From Planctomycetaceae bacterium (GTDB lineage Bacteria > Planctomycetota > Planctomycetia > Planctomycetales > Planctomycetaceae), in contig JANQRQ010000192.1 in the NCBI GenBank assembly GCA_028284485.1, positions 1 through 64,000 of the forward strand: a stretch of DNA of 64,000 bases, in the 5' to 3' direction. Positions 39,121-49,141 of the stretch are shown piece by piece. Under the pieces are notes generated by a model that had not been told where the DNA came from, made no database searches, and saw only the letters and a program-made list of their open reading frames with translations. A program made the position numbers and the translations under genes. Positions within the stretch are counted from its first letter, which is position 1, and each line of letters opens with the position of its first letter.

Positions 39121-39867
39121 TTACAGCGAAGGAACCGCCTTGGGCTCATCCATCTGATCGTCGTCGTCCTTTGGCTTGGACGGAATTTGTGATTTCCCTT
39201 CCAAAACCGCCTCGCTGAGGTGCTGCAGAATCAGACGGATCGAACGAATACTATCGTCATTACCGGGGATGGGAAGATCGACAACATCCGGATTGGAATC
39301 GGTATCGATCAACGCCACCACCTTGATTCCCAGAATTTGAGCTTCGTGAATACAATTCTTCTCTTTGCGAGGATCCACGACAACGATCGCTTCTGGCAAT
39401 CGATTCATATCTCGGACGCCGGACAAGTTCCGGTGGATCTTCCTTCGTTCCCGTGTCAAAGACGACTGGCGCTTCTTGGAATACGTTGCCAACTCGCCGC
39501 TTTCGTCGAGCGCTTCCAACTCTTCCAGGCGATTCAGTCGACTGCGAACGGTTCGAAAGTTTGTTAAGGTGCCCCCCAACCAGCGTTCCGTCACATACGG
39601 CATACCGCACTCGGTTGCAGCTTCAAGAGTCGGTAGGGCGGCCTGTCGTTTTGTGCCCACAAAAAGCACCAGACTTCCCTGAGCGGCCACCTTTTGCAGG
39701 TACCGCTTGGCCCGAAGCAGACCCCGAATCGTTTCCTTGATATCGATAATGTGAATCAAGTTGCGGCGGCCGTAAATGTAGGGGCGCATTTTCGGATTCC
39801 AGCGACTTGTCTTGTGCCCGAAATGCACACCCGCCTCAAGAATATCTTTGACTACAATTTCTGCCAC
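39121..39867 (-). CDS. rpsB: 30S ribosomal protein S2
   Basis: A 248-aa component of the small subunit near the platform and the S1 site. Family blocks are [39 protein letters not shown] and [12 protein letters not shown]. The C-terminal 25 residues form a charged tail. The start is GTG at 39867 with GAGGAG upstream. It opens the rpsB-tsf-pyrH-frr block, transcribed leftwards. Confidence 0.96.
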   Translation of the reverse strand: MAEIVVKDILEAGVHFGHKTSRWNPKMRPYIYGRRNLIHIIDIKETIRGLLRAKRYLQKVAAQGSLVLFVGTKRQAALPTLEAATECGMPYVTERWLGGTLTNFRTVRSRLNRLEELEALDESGELATYSKKRQSSLTRERRKIHRNLSGVRDMNRLPEAIVVVDPRKEKNCIHEAQILGIKVVALIDTDSNPDVVDLPIPGNDDSIRSIRLILQHLSEAVLEGKSQIPSKPKDDDDQMDEPKAVPSL

Positions 39868-40709
39868 TTCGGCTTACTCCTCGATTCCGCACTTGAGAAA
39901 ACGCCTGTCGGGGACGGACAGAGAACGTCAACCAATCCAAACCTCGAACCAATCGAGAACGGATGAACTGCCTTGGCTGAGTCCGCCATGCATAAGTCGG
40001 CATCGCGCGACGGATCGCTCCGAATTCAGCGCCGCACAATGACTCGGACGGGTTATCGTATCGGCTTGTCATTTTGCCGTCAAACCAAGGCAGATCAAGA
40101 ATTTGAGTTCGGGGGCCGACGCGACGTTCACTCGTCGGGACCTCCCCGATGGCTCCGATCTGTCGAAGGGGAGTCGTTCGCCAGGCCGGCAGCCCGGTGT
40201 TCTTCCTATTTCTTCCAGCCGACCCTGGAGCCGGCAGCAACTCGACTTTCTTCGGCCGCCATTTTTCGGCTACGGGGGCCGATTTCTCGGTATTTTGACG
40301 TCGTCAGGGATCGCAGTCAGCCGGAGCCTCTGCATCCCGCGAGATCGAGGAGACCCACCTAACTTGGCCGCAAACGGCACGCTTTTCCCCTAAAACCGTG
40401 CCGACCCGCGGACCTGGACAAGGTCGATCCCCGTGTAATCACCTTAAGGAAATGGTGGCGTTTGTCGCTGCTAATCGGTTCGTGACAATTACTACGGCTG
40501 ATTGGAGTCACGTTAGGCCGGTTTTTCGCTAGGGAACACGTGTCGAGCGTCGAATTGAGGCGCCGTTGACAATTCCCAGCCCCAGCACTAACCTCCGCGT
40601 TACGTCGGGCCGATTGAACACTTAAGAACATACTACCCAAAGGGTTCCGTAAACACCGTGTATATCACGCTTGTCGGTGATACCAATCGGATCAATTGAG
40701 AGACCTGCC
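39868..40709. other. Long intergenic region between rpsB and the DUF1573 gene
   Basis: This 842-bp region has no supported gene. It holds an inverted repeat CGGCACG (40375-40381) and CGTGCCG (40397-40403) in the rpsB leader, and a promoter for the DUF1573 gene (listed separately). The rpsB leader may be an autoregulatory RNA site, but no known S2 motif is evident. Confidence 0.45.
40566..40594 (+). promoter_or_regulatory. Putative promoter of the DUF1573 gene
   Basis: TTGACA (40566-40571), a 17-bp spacer and TAACCT (40589-40594) lie about 115 bp before the ATG at 40710. The -35 is perfect and the -10 is fair. Confidence 0.45.
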
Positions 40710-41738
40710 ATGCACTGTTTGCTTCGTCTTCGCATTGTCTGGGCTACCGCATTCTTGCTGACCCTCGGCAGTACCGCCAGCGCACAGGATGACGACTGGG
40801 CAGTGAAATTGTTCGAGAAGACGAAACACGATTTCGGCCAAGTCGCCAAATCGTCGAAGGTCAGTTACCAATTCAAGATGAAGAATATCTACAAGCAGAC
40901 CGTTCACATCTCCAATGTGAGAACAACCTGCGGCTGCTCAGTGGGTCGTCCCAGCACCAACACCTTGAAGAGCCTCGAAGAGGGCTACGTCGAAGTCTCT
41001 TTAGACACCGAGCGTTTCTCGCGCCGGAAAGACTCTAACCTGATTATCACGTTCGACGCGCCCAAGCATGCCGAAGTTCGCATCCCTTTGACGGCCTACA
41101 TCCGGACCGACGTGGTACTCAGTCCCGGCGATGTCAATTTTGGTGCCGTCGATGTCGGCAGCGAAGCCCACCGCAAGGTGAGTATTGCCTATGCCGGGCG
41201 AAATGATTGGAAAATTGCAGACTTGGTATTATCCAATCCTTACCTTTCAGCACATCTCGTTCAACGGGAACGCTCTGGAAGCCGAATCAGCTATGATCTC
41301 GACGTTGCGTTAAAGCCATCGGCACCGGTCGGGATTATTCGTGATCGGCTTTACCTGGTCACCAACGATGCCAGCAGCCCGCGAGTCCCCGTCCTGATTG
41401 AAGCACGCGTCGAAGCGGATATTACCGTCACGCCGCCGATCGTCGCATTGGGGACATTGGTTCCGGGAAAATCCAAAACCGTCAATGTCGTCCTGCGTGG
41501 CAAGAAACCATTCAAGGTCGATCGCATCGAATGCGAGTCCGACCGGGGCGCGTTCAAAGTAAGTTTGCCCAACACCACAAGCCCGGTCCATGTTTTGCCA
41601 CTAACCGTTGTTCCGCCGGAAACCCCGGGTCGCTTCGACGAAGAGTTTACGGTGACCGTCCAAGACCGCGAAATTCCATTGACGTTTAAGGCCATTGGGA
41701 CCATCACGCAGGTCGCTTCGAGCCAGGGCGCGGAATAA
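40710..41738 (+). CDS. DUF1573-containing secreted protein
   Basis: A 342-aa protein with a signal peptide (residues 1-26; cleavage likely after TASA) and an all-beta region. The DUF1573 block comes right after it: HDFGQVAKSSKVSYQFKM and VRTTCGCSVG with the paired Cys. Similar domains repeat with FGAVDVGSEAHR and LGTLVPGKSKTV, so there seem to be about three immunoglobulin-like units. Such proteins are widespread in planctomycetes; their function is unknown. The ATG at 40710 directly precedes the signal peptide (frame open from 40671). Confidence 0.82.
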   Translation: MHCLLRLRIVWATAFLLTLGSTASAQDDDWAVKLFEKTKHDFGQVAKSSKVSYQFKMKNIYKQTVHISNVRTTCGCSVGRPSTNTLKSLEEGYVEVSLDTERFSRRKDSNLIITFDAPKHAEVRIPLTAYIRTDVVLSPGDVNFGAVDVGSEAHRKVSIAYAGRNDWKIADLVLSNPYLSAHLVQRERSGSRISYDLDVALKPSAPVGIIRDRLYLVTNDASSPRVPVLIEARVEADITVTPPIVALGTLVPGKSKTVNVVLRGKKPFKVDRIECESDRGAFKVSLPNTTSPVHVLPLTVVPPETPGRFDEEFTVTVQDREIPLTFKAIGTITQVASSQGAE

Positions 41739-41868
41739 CCAACCACGACCGACAGGCAGGCCGGATCGGGCAAGAGAGTGCGCAACAGTCATACCTGTAA
41801 GCGACAGCGACAAGACGTTTTGCGCGAAATGCCCGTTGATGCGCTTCGATTCCTGTTTGCTGCAATGC

Positions 41869-42078
41869 TCAGGCCGAGTCGCTGCTATGCAGTTCTTCCA
41901 AGGAAATGAAGCCGGTCTGTTGTTCGACTGGCGATGCGCATTGTCCGCATCCCGAACCACAACCACTGCCAGTCGATTGAGTGAGCATTCGGTAAGCGCG
42001 CCGGCAAAGCACGACAGCCGCGACGGCCACGCACAGTAACGCCATTGCCGATTGCCAGTCGATTTCGAACATCGTCAT
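41869..42078 (-). CDS. FeoB-associated Cys-rich membrane protein
   Basis: A 69-aa protein with one membrane helix (about 10-27) followed by the Cys cluster GCGSGCGQCA. It starts 4 bp after the feoB stop. Small proteins of this type follow feoB in many bacteria and take the FeoC position. Role unknown; metal or redox sensing at the transporter is an inference. Confidence 0.75.
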   Translation of the reverse strand: MTMFEIDWQSAMALLCVAVAAVVLCRRAYRMLTQSTGSGCGSGCGQCASPVEQQTGFISLEELHSSDSA

Positions 42079-42082
42079 CTCG

Positions 42083-44488
42083 TCAAAACATCATTCCGAC
42101 CCGGTAGGTCACGAATGCCCCGCAGTAAGCGAGCGTCGTCATATAGCAAAACGTAAATGCCGGCCAGAACCAACTGTTTGTCTCACGTTTGATTACCATC
42201 AGCGTCGCTGCACACTGTGCGCACAAAGCGAAGAAAACCATAATCGAAAGGGCCACCGGGACGTTATAGACTACAGTACCATCGGGCCAGCGGGATTCCT
42301 GAATCGCCCCTTTGAGCCCTTCCGACTCCTCATCGACGTCGGCCCCCAAACTGTAAATGGTCCCCAGCGTGGCGATGATGACCTCGCGTGCCGGAAACGA
42401 AGCCAACGCCCCAACGCCGATTTTCCAATCCCACCCCAACGGCTTAACAATCGGTGCAATGAGGTGACCCGCACGGCCAAGAAAACTGCCTTCTAAAAGT
42501 TCGCTGTTGATCGAATTATACTCAGCCGTGGCTTTCTGCAATTCCGCTTCGACCTGTTCTTGTTGCTGTTGCAACGTCACCAACTGAGTTTCCGCGCCGG
42601 AATTTGGCTCCGAGGTCGAATTCCCCGCGTTACCGTCGACTGATTCCGTTGTCGGTTGCAGCGCGGCTATTTCGCTTGATGTCGATTCCAGCTGCGATTC
42701 CAACCGGCTGATTTCCACTTGCAGCGGATACAACCTCGAATGATCGCCGGGAAAGTATGCTGCCGCCCAAATGACAATGGTGGTCGCGAAGATCAAAGTT
42801 CCCGCACGCGTCACGAATGCCCGCGCGCGGTCGTAAACACGACTGAGAACAATTCGGGGTGACGGCCATTTATAGGCGGGCAATTCCATAACGAACGGGG
42901 GGGTTTCTCCTCGAAAAAATGTCTTCTTCAAAAGCCAAGCCACGGGGATGGCCACAAGTGCCCCCACCGACGACATTCCAAACAATACCAATGCCTGCAA
43001 TCCGAATTGCCATGACCAAAATCCGATATTCCAGTCCCAATAGACAACCGACGGAATAAACGCACCGATCAGCAACACATAAACCGGTACGCGGGCCGAA
43101 CAACTCATCAGCGGGGCGACAAGAATTGTCACCATCCGATCTTTCCGGTTTTCGATCACTCTGGTCGCCATCACGCCGGGGATCGCGCAAGCAAATGACG
43201 ACATTAGGGGAACAAACGACTTGCCGCTCAGGCCAACACACGACATCAGCCGGTCCATCAAGAAGGCCGCTCGGGCCATGTAGCCACAGTCTTCCATCAA
43301 CGCAATAAAGAGAAACAGAAAGACAATCTGCGGCAGGAAGATGATCACACCGCCGACTCCGGCAATGACACCGTCGGTCAACAAACTTCGAAAGGCTCCA
43401 GGAGCCAACCAACCTTCGACGACACCGACAAGCCAGCCTTGAGCGACTTCGATGGCATCCATAAATGGGCCGGCCCAGGAATAGATCGATTGAAATACCA
43501 GTAGCATCAACAAAGCGAATATTAGTATTCCGGAAACACGGTTGGTCAGAATCCGATCGAGTCGATCGCTACCGGTTACCTTTTCCCTTGGCTCCTGCTC
43601 GATGGCACCCTCGAGTAGCTCTCGTGCCCAGGCGTAGCGGACACGCGCTTCGACCATGGGAATCTTGCAGTTCGCTTCGCTCAACTCTTCCCGCAAGGAA
43701 GCCAATAGCGCAGGCAGCCCGTCCCGATGACGGTGGGCAAAGTAGTTTTCGACGTGACCACCAACATCGAGGATCAACCGCTCGACGATATATTCGGGAA
43801 TCTCTTCTTCGCCCCACTCGCGAAGTTGATTTCTGACTGACTCGCACGCGGTATAAAACTCCGCGGGAAAGGGTCGGGGCTGGTCTTGGGTGGACTGTTC
43901 GTGAACCGCTTGAACAGCTGTGCGGAGTTCGTCCAAACCTTTGCGACGATGCGCTTCGGTCGTAATGACGGGAATCCCGAGTCGCTGTTGCAGTAAGCCG
44001 ACGTCGATTTTGGTTCCCCGTTCCGAGGCGACATCGCACATGTTGAGAACGAGAATCGTCGGCAGTCGTAAGTCGAGAATCTGGCTTAACAGGTAAAGAT
44101 TTCGTTCCAGATTCGACGCGTCGACAATACAAATGACGGCGTCCAAACCGCCGATGTCCGGCTGCTTTCCGAGCAAGACATCGACCGACACCATTTCGTC
44201 TTTGGTGCGGGGGGAAAGACTATATGTTCCTGGAAGATCAATGAGCTGTATCGGACGGCCATTCCACTTCACACGCCCGATCTTCTTTTCGACCGTCACT
44301 CCGGGATAGTTGCCCACTTGCGACTGCAATCCCGCCAGGGCATTGAACAGCGTGCTTTTGCCCGTATTCGGATTCCCGATAATTGCGATCTGCAATGATC
44401 TTATGGCGGGAACAGATTCCGTCGTCGACATCAAACTAGGCCTAGGTGTTTCGATGAATTGTCTCGGCGACCTGTCCCCGGTCCTCAT
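42083..44488 (-). CDS. feoB: Ferrous iron transport protein B
   Basis: An 801-aa Fe(II) uptake protein of the inner membrane. The N-terminal G domain has IGNPNTGKSTLFN, PGVTVEKK, DLPGTYSL and NMCD (GTPase motifs G1, G2, G3, G4). The GDI-like helical region spans about 190-290, and two Gate-domain halves of membrane helices follow from about residue 300. Around 620-690 there is a hydrophilic, coiled-coil-like insertion (SRLESQLEST, EQVEAELQKATAEY). The ATG is at 44488; an ATG at 44431 is a possible shorter start, and neither has a strong ribosome site. It is cotranscribed with two feoA genes and a Cys-rich protein. Confidence 0.95.
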   Translation of the reverse strand: MRTGDRSPRQFIETPRPSLMSTTESVPAIRSLQIAIIGNPNTGKSTLFNALAGLQSQVGNYPGVTVEKKIGRVKWNGRPIQLIDLPGTYSLSPRTKDEMVSVDVLLGKQPDIGGLDAVICIVDASNLERNLYLLSQILDLRLPTILVLNMCDVASERGTKIDVGLLQQRLGIPVITTEAHRRKGLDELRTAVQAVHEQSTQDQPRPFPAEFYTACESVRNQLREWGEEEIPEYIVERLILDVGGHVENYFAHRHRDGLPALLASLREELSEANCKIPMVEARVRYAWARELLEGAIEQEPREKVTGSDRLDRILTNRVSGILIFALLMLLVFQSIYSWAGPFMDAIEVAQGWLVGVVEGWLAPGAFRSLLTDGVIAGVGGVIIFLPQIVFLFLFIALMEDCGYMARAAFLMDRLMSCVGLSGKSFVPLMSSFACAIPGVMATRVIENRKDRMVTILVAPLMSCSARVPVYVLLIGAFIPSVVYWDWNIGFWSWQFGLQALVLFGMSSVGALVAIPVAWLLKKTFFRGETPPFVMELPAYKWPSPRIVLSRVYDRARAFVTRAGTLIFATTIVIWAAAYFPGDHSRLYPLQVEISRLESQLESTSSEIAALQPTTESVDGNAGNSTSEPNSGAETQLVTLQQQQEQVEAELQKATAEYNSINSELLEGSFLGRAGHLIAPIVKPLGWDWKIGVGALASFPAREVIIATLGTIYSLGADVDEESEGLKGAIQESRWPDGTVVYNVPVALSIMVFFALCAQCAATLMVIKRETNSWFWPAFTFCYMTTLAYCGAFVTYRVGMMF

Positions 44489-44549
44489 GACCGCAACCGG
44501 CCTTAATTCAGACCATCACGCCCGTCTTCCTGGTCGACGCCATCCAAGC

Positions 44550-44783
44550 TTAACCATCAATTTGTTGCACGCTGACTCGCGCGGCCTCTCTCAACCGCAA
44601 AGACAATCGATAACCGCGGACCTGGAATTCCAACGGGTCACCAAACGGGGCTGTGCCGATCAGTGAAATCTCTTCCCCTTCGGTCAGCCCCATTTCCATT
44701 AACCGAATCGCGATGGCATCATCACCGTTCACGGCTAATACGCGTGCCTGCTGCCCCACTGATAACTCATCGAGGGTCGTCAT
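44550..44783 (-). CDS. feoA: FeoA family protein
   Basis: A 77-aa SH3-like protein (VGQQARVLAV, EMGLTEGEEISLIG, FQVRGYRLSLR) that supports FeoB. It is the second of two tandem feoA genes, 61 bp before feoB. Confidence 0.88.
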   Translation of the reverse strand: MTTLDELSVGQQARVLAVNGDDAIAIRLMEMGLTEGEEISLIGTAPFGDPLEFQVRGYRLSLRLREAARVSVQQIDG

Positions 44784-44847
44784 CGATCGCCAAAATTCCT
44801 CAAGCCATCAACAATTGCAGGGCGAAAGCGATTCCGCTGATTGCGTC

Positions 44848-45123
44848 TCAAACTTCGGCCGGCGACGATTCCCTTTGTGACTCACCAGCGGCAATCGGGC
44901 CGGGCTCCACCACAACGGCTCCAGCCTGTTCACCGCGGAAGCTGATCCTTTGGTGATCGACAGCCAGAATGCAGGGGGAACCGGGACGCACCATTCGCAC
45001 GGTTTGACCGACGCACAGACCCATTTCCGCTAACCGATGGACCAAAGATTGATCTCCGTCGATTTCGATGACGCGGCCCTGTTCACCGGAGCGCAGCAAT
45101 TCAATGGGGATGGCGTTGTACAC
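44848..45123 (-). CDS. feoA: FeoA family protein, first copy
   Basis: A 91-aa protein with the FeoA pattern (LRSGEQGRVIEI, EMGLCVGQTVRMVR, QRISFRGEQAGAV) and a hydrophilic tail. The GTG at 45123 follows an AGGA seven bases upstream; the frame is open to 45219. It opens the feoA-feoA-feoB-Cys-rich operon, under the palindrome at 45158-45174. Tandem FeoA proteins with FeoB are known in several phyla. Confidence 0.8.
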   Translation of the reverse strand: MYNAIPIELLRSGEQGRVIEIDGDQSLVHRLAEMGLCVGQTVRMVRPGSPCILAVDHQRISFRGEQAGAVVVEPGPIAAGESQRESSPAEV

Positions 45124-45157
45124 AGTCCAAATCCTGCCAAATCGGCCGTTATTGCAC

Positions 45158-45174
45158 TTGAGATTCAATCTCAA
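45158..45174. promoter_or_regulatory. Perfect 17-bp palindrome upstream of the feo operon
   Basis: TTGAGATTCAATCTCAA is an 8-1-8 perfect palindrome. Its 7-1-7 core TGAGATTCAATCTCA matches the Fur core TGATAATNATTATCA at 10 of 14 positions. On the minus strand it follows a weak promoter (TTGTGG-18-TAGAAT) by 11 bp and lies about 35 bp before the first feoA start. This is the right place for an iron-responsive repressor (Fur or DtxR family). The regulator is not in the window. Confidence 0.55.
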
Positions 45175-45479
45175 TTCGTCTTGGTATTCTATCGTCAATA
45201 TGAACAATTCCACAAGCATTCATTGCCAGTTTGCTGCCAATTCTTGTTGAATTGACAGAAGTCGAAAGGGCAAGGACTAAGTGGCGAGACCATTGCTTGT
45301 TCGGTACAGTCAAAGCAGCAACCGGGCGAACGATTGGCATCCCCTACGACGGTTTCGAGCAAACGGCAATTCGCGTCTCGGAAGTTCAGCTTGTCTCGCC
45401 TCAGCGAATCCGACACAACCAGATTGTTTGCATATAGTTACGAACAACAAACTGTACAGCTGCAGGAGAAATCAAGCTG

Positions 45480-46460
45480 ATGCCCAAAGTGTTTTGTGCT
45501 TCGCTGAATTCGGACAACGGACCCCATCTTGAGATCCTGAGTCAAAACGGCTTTGAGGTGAACTTGACGCCGCCGGGTACCAACCTGTTCGATGAAGAAA
45601 CCCTCATCCAGCATGTTTCCGACTGCCATGCGGTGGTCGCGGGGTCGGAAAGATACTCTCGAAAGGTCATCGCTGCCTCCCCGAACCTCCGAGTCATTGC
45701 CCGGAGCGGCGTTGGGTACGATGCGGTCGATCTCGATGCCTGCGATGAGTCGCAGATTGCCGTCACCACGACGCCGGGTGTGAACCATCATGCCGTGGCC
45801 GAGCATACGATCGCCCTGCTGATGGCGGTCGGACGAGGGTTTCCGGAATTGGACCGACAGGTCCGCGAAGACCGCTGGAAGCGCGTCCCACGGCCTCGCA
45901 TCATGGGACGTACGTTGGGCATAGTGGGGCTGGGCCGAATCGGCCGAGCGGTGGCCACAAGGGCAGCCGGCCTCGGTATGAATCTTGTCGCATTCGATCC
46001 TTACGCGAATCGCGAGTTTGCCGAGCAATGGAGAATTGAGTTGATGTCGTTCGATGACCTGTTGCGCTGCTCGGACTTCGTCTCTCTTCACCTGCCGATG
46101 AGTAAGGAAAGTCACCATTTGATGAACGCAGAAACGTTCGCCAAAATGAAACCGGGCTCCGTATTGATTAATACCGCACGTGGGCTGCTGGTGGACGAGG
46201 TCGCTTTGAATGAAGCGCTAGGATCCGGGCATCTCCGTGGCGCGGGCCTCGACGTCTTCGAGGATGAGCCGCTGGCATTGTCGAGTCCATTGTTAAAGCA
46301 CAATAATGTGTTATTAAGCGGCCATGTCGCCGGATTGGACAACGAATCGCATGACGACACGTTCGCCATGGTTGCCAACACGATTGTGGCTTTGCAGCAA
46401 GGTGAATGGCCCGCGGAATGCATTCAGAACCTCAAAGGGATAACGTCCTGGAAATGGTAG
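45480..46460 (+). CDS. D-2-hydroxyacid dehydrogenase, phosphoglycerate dehydrogenase-like
   Basis: A 326-aa NAD-dependent oxidoreductase. The Rossmann motif is GIVGLGRIGRA, and the catalytic triad region has Arg in NTARGLLVDE, Glu in DVFEDEPL and His in SGHVAGLD. There is no ACT or other serine-binding domain, so it is not classical long SerA; the natural substrate is open. The ribosome site AGGAG precedes the ATG. The following M20 gene runs the same way. Confidence 0.82.
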   Translation: MPKVFCASLNSDNGPHLEILSQNGFEVNLTPPGTNLFDEETLIQHVSDCHAVVAGSERYSRKVIAASPNLRVIARSGVGYDAVDLDACDESQIAVTTTPGVNHHAVAEHTIALLMAVGRGFPELDRQVREDRWKRVPRPRIMGRTLGIVGLGRIGRAVATRAAGLGMNLVAFDPYANREFAEQWRIELMSFDDLLRCSDFVSLHLPMSKESHHLMNAETFAKMKPGSVLINTARGLLVDEVALNEALGSGHLRGAGLDVFEDEPLALSSPLLKHNNVLLSGHVAGLDNESHDDTFAMVANTIVALQQGEWPAECIQNLKGITSWKW

Positions 46461-46544
46461 GGCGTCGAAGCATGACGCGACAGGTGCGAATCTCGACCGA
46501 AGGTTACATGGTCTCATACTACTGCATTTGAATCAGGGGCGACG

Positions 46545-47777
46545 TTGAGCACGTCAATCGACCGGGAAACTCATGTTGACGATCTGGTGCGGGGACTCGA
46601 AAGCGAGTTGATTGGCATCCGTCGTGAATTGCACGCACACCCCGAAAAAAGTGGGAACGAAGTTGCGACCACGCGATTTATTGCCGACCGTTTAGATGCG
46701 GCCGGAATCGAACACCGGATCTGCCGCGACGATATCGGAGTCATCGCCGATGTGACCGTCGGCCAGCCTGATCAAAGCGTCCCAACGATTGCAATTCGTG
46801 CCGACATCGATGCATTACCCATCGCAGACGAAAAGGATGTCGAATACGCATCGCAGAATATCGGAATCGCGCATGCATGCGGCCACGATGCACACACATC
46901 GATGGGGCTGGGAGCTGCGCTGGCAGCGTCGAAACTGCAATTAAACATGTCCGAGGGGGACCTGTGGCCCGGAATGCGATTGCGGTTCTTGTTTCAGCCC
47001 GCCGAAGAAACGACCCAGGGCGCACGCTGGCTCGTCGATCAAGGAGCTATGGAAAACGTCGATGCTATTTTGGCGCTGCATGTGGATCCCGAACTCCCGG
47101 TCGGCAAAGTCGGAATCCGCTATGGGACGTTAACCGCCCATTGCGACGAAGTCGATTTGCTAGTGGAAGGGAATGGCGGACATGCCGCCCGCCCACACCA
47201 CACGTTAGACCCGGTTGCCGCTTCGGCCCAATTGATCAACGCGTTGTATCAATATCTTCCCCGGTCGATCGATGCCCGGAATCCGTCCGTCTTCACGGTG
47301 GGTCAGGTCAGCGGCGGATTCGCGCCGAACGTTATACCTGAACGAGTCGAATTGCGTGCGTCCCTACGAACAACAGACCAACAATCACGCGAAACGTTGA
47401 AACAGCGCATTCAAGAGATCGCTGAGGGAATTCGCGAGATTAGTCATACAAACATTCAGGTGCACTTCACCTGCCCGCTGAACGCAGTTTACAATCATCC
47501 GCAAATCACAACCCGGCTCGAGAAGGCCGCGCGGGCGGTCATCGGTGACGATGGAATTTGCTTAATCGAACGCCCCAGCATGGGCGGCGAAGATTTTTCT
47601 GTGTTCCTGGATTATGTTCCTGGTGCGCTGCTTCGCTTGGGATCGTCCATACCGGGCGAGCCGCAACATTTCCTGCATTCACCCCGATTTGACATCGACG
47701 AACGAGTTTTGGCCTTGGGATCAAGAATCCTTTTGCGAACCGCGCTGCTACTTTCCACCGACCTGCATCGCGATTGA
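46545..47777 (+). CDS. M20D-family amidohydrolase (N-acyl-amino-acid hydrolase type)
   Basis: A 410-aa metallopeptidase-fold enzyme. Metal ligands lie in AHACGHDAHTSMG, QPAEET and MGGEDFSVF, and the family start RRELHAHPEKSGNE is present. A dimerisation or lid segment follows VEGNGGHAARPHHT. Such enzymes release acyl groups from amino acids or amides; the substrate cannot be told. The start is TTG at 46545 with AGGGG upstream. It precedes ybdK. Confidence 0.85.
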   Translation: MSTSIDRETHVDDLVRGLESELIGIRRELHAHPEKSGNEVATTRFIADRLDAAGIEHRICRDDIGVIADVTVGQPDQSVPTIAIRADIDALPIADEKDVEYASQNIGIAHACGHDAHTSMGLGAALAASKLQLNMSEGDLWPGMRLRFLFQPAEETTQGARWLVDQGAMENVDAILALHVDPELPVGKVGIRYGTLTAHCDEVDLLVEGNGGHAARPHHTLDPVAASAQLINALYQYLPRSIDARNPSVFTVGQVSGGFAPNVIPERVELRASLRTTDQQSRETLKQRIQEIAEGIREISHTNIQVHFTCPLNAVYNHPQITTRLEKAARAVIGDDGICLIERPSMGGEDFSVFLDYVPGALLRLGSSIPGEPQHFLHSPRFDIDERVLALGSRILLRTALLLSTDLHRD

Positions 47778-47804
47778 ACAATTCTTCTTCGACGGAAATC
47801 CTCG

Positions 47805-48920
47805 ATGTCGACGATCAAATTCACACATAACGATTACCCGACCATTGGCATTGAAATCGAATTGCAAATTGTCGATGCCGAGAGTCTGGCACTTTCCAGT
47901 TCGGTGGAAGCGATCCTCGAACGTTTGCCCGAAAGTCTTGCCGAAAATGTCAAACCGGAGTTGATGCAAAGCTACCTGGAAATCAACACCGGGATCTGTC
48001 GTACGGTCCGACAGGCAGGCGATGATCTTCGGGAAAAGCTCGATCAGGTGGGATCGATTGCCGATGAACTGGGGCTGAAACTGTTTTGGGCGGCCACTCA
48101 TCCCTTTTCGTCATGGCGTGCTCAGGACATTACCGTCAACGATCGTTATTTTCGGCTCGTCGAGTTGATGCAGGATGTTGCGCGACGATTGGTCACGTTC
48201 GGGTTGCACGTTCATGTCGGAGTCGACACCGGCGATAAGGCCGTTTTGATTTGCGATCGGATGCTGCGGCATTTACCGCTTCTGTTATCGCTTTCCTCAA
48301 ACTCCCCGTTTTGGGAGGGGCGCAACACCGGGCTGCATTCCAATCGCTCGAAGATTATGGAAGGGCTGCCGACTGCCGGACTACCGCATCAAATGCGGAA
48401 TTGGAGCGAATACATTTGGCTGGTCAATCACCTGGTCGATACGGGATTCATCAACTCGATTCGCGAGATTTGGTGGGACATTCGGCCTCACCATAATTTC
48501 GGAACGGTCGAAATTCGCGTCTGCGATATGCCTGCCAATCTCAACCATGTGCTCTCGCTGACCGCTTTGGTTCAGTGTCTTGTCCAGGCCATTTCCGACG
48601 AAATTGATGAAGGGACTTATCAATCCGAATACCATCCGATGATGGTGCAACAAAACAAATGGCGGGCCACCCGATTCGGGCCGGATGCACCACTCGTCGA
48701 CAGCGACGACTATCGGCAGCATTCTGTACTCGAAACCACCGAAAAGCTGGTCGGTATTCTGAAGCCGATCGGGGAACGGTTGGATTGCGTTGACGAATTA
48801 TTGGCCGCCCCACAACTGCCGGCGCACACCGGCAGCCGGCAACAACTCGAAATCTTCAAGCGGACTGGAAGCCGGCAGGAAGTCGTGCGGCAAATGATCG
48901 AGCGGAATGGTTGGCAGTAG
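47805..48920 (+). CDS. ybdK: Carboxylate-amine ligase of the GCS2 (YbdK) family
   Basis: A 371-aa ATP-dependent ligase related to gamma-glutamylcysteine ligase. It has TIGIEIELQIVD near the start, the FGLHVHVGVD stretch, NSPFWEGRNTGL, and RPHHNFGTVEIRVCD. E. coli YbdK has only weak glutamate-cysteine ligase activity, so the real substrate is unknown. It starts 27 bp after the M20 gene stop and may share its message. Confidence 0.85.
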   Translation: MSTIKFTHNDYPTIGIEIELQIVDAESLALSSSVEAILERLPESLAENVKPELMQSYLEINTGICRTVRQAGDDLREKLDQVGSIADELGLKLFWAATHPFSSWRAQDITVNDRYFRLVELMQDVARRLVTFGLHVHVGVDTGDKAVLICDRMLRHLPLLLSLSSNSPFWEGRNTGLHSNRSKIMEGLPTAGLPHQMRNWSEYIWLVNHLVDTGFINSIREIWWDIRPHHNFGTVEIRVCDMPANLNHVLSLTALVQCLVQAISDEIDEGTYQSEYHPMMVQQNKWRATRFGPDAPLVDSDDYRQHSVLETTEKLVGILKPIGERLDCVDELLAAPQLPAHTGSRQQLEIFKRTGSRQEVVRQMIERNGWQ

Positions 48921-49141
48921 TCGCCGTCACGATTGTTGCCGACGCGTTTGATGGGCGAATCCATCGATCTAAGTCCTCCCGTCTGCCGCTTCGGGTAGGA
49001 ACTTTGGACGCCTTCTCTCGACGGATGCCTTCCTAACTTCGACAATGGCAAACGGGTTTGGCAAATCGACACGATTCTGCCAACATTCCTCGGTCCTCGT
49101 GTTTGCACCGACTTCTTGACTTGTTCCACACTGCAGAAATC

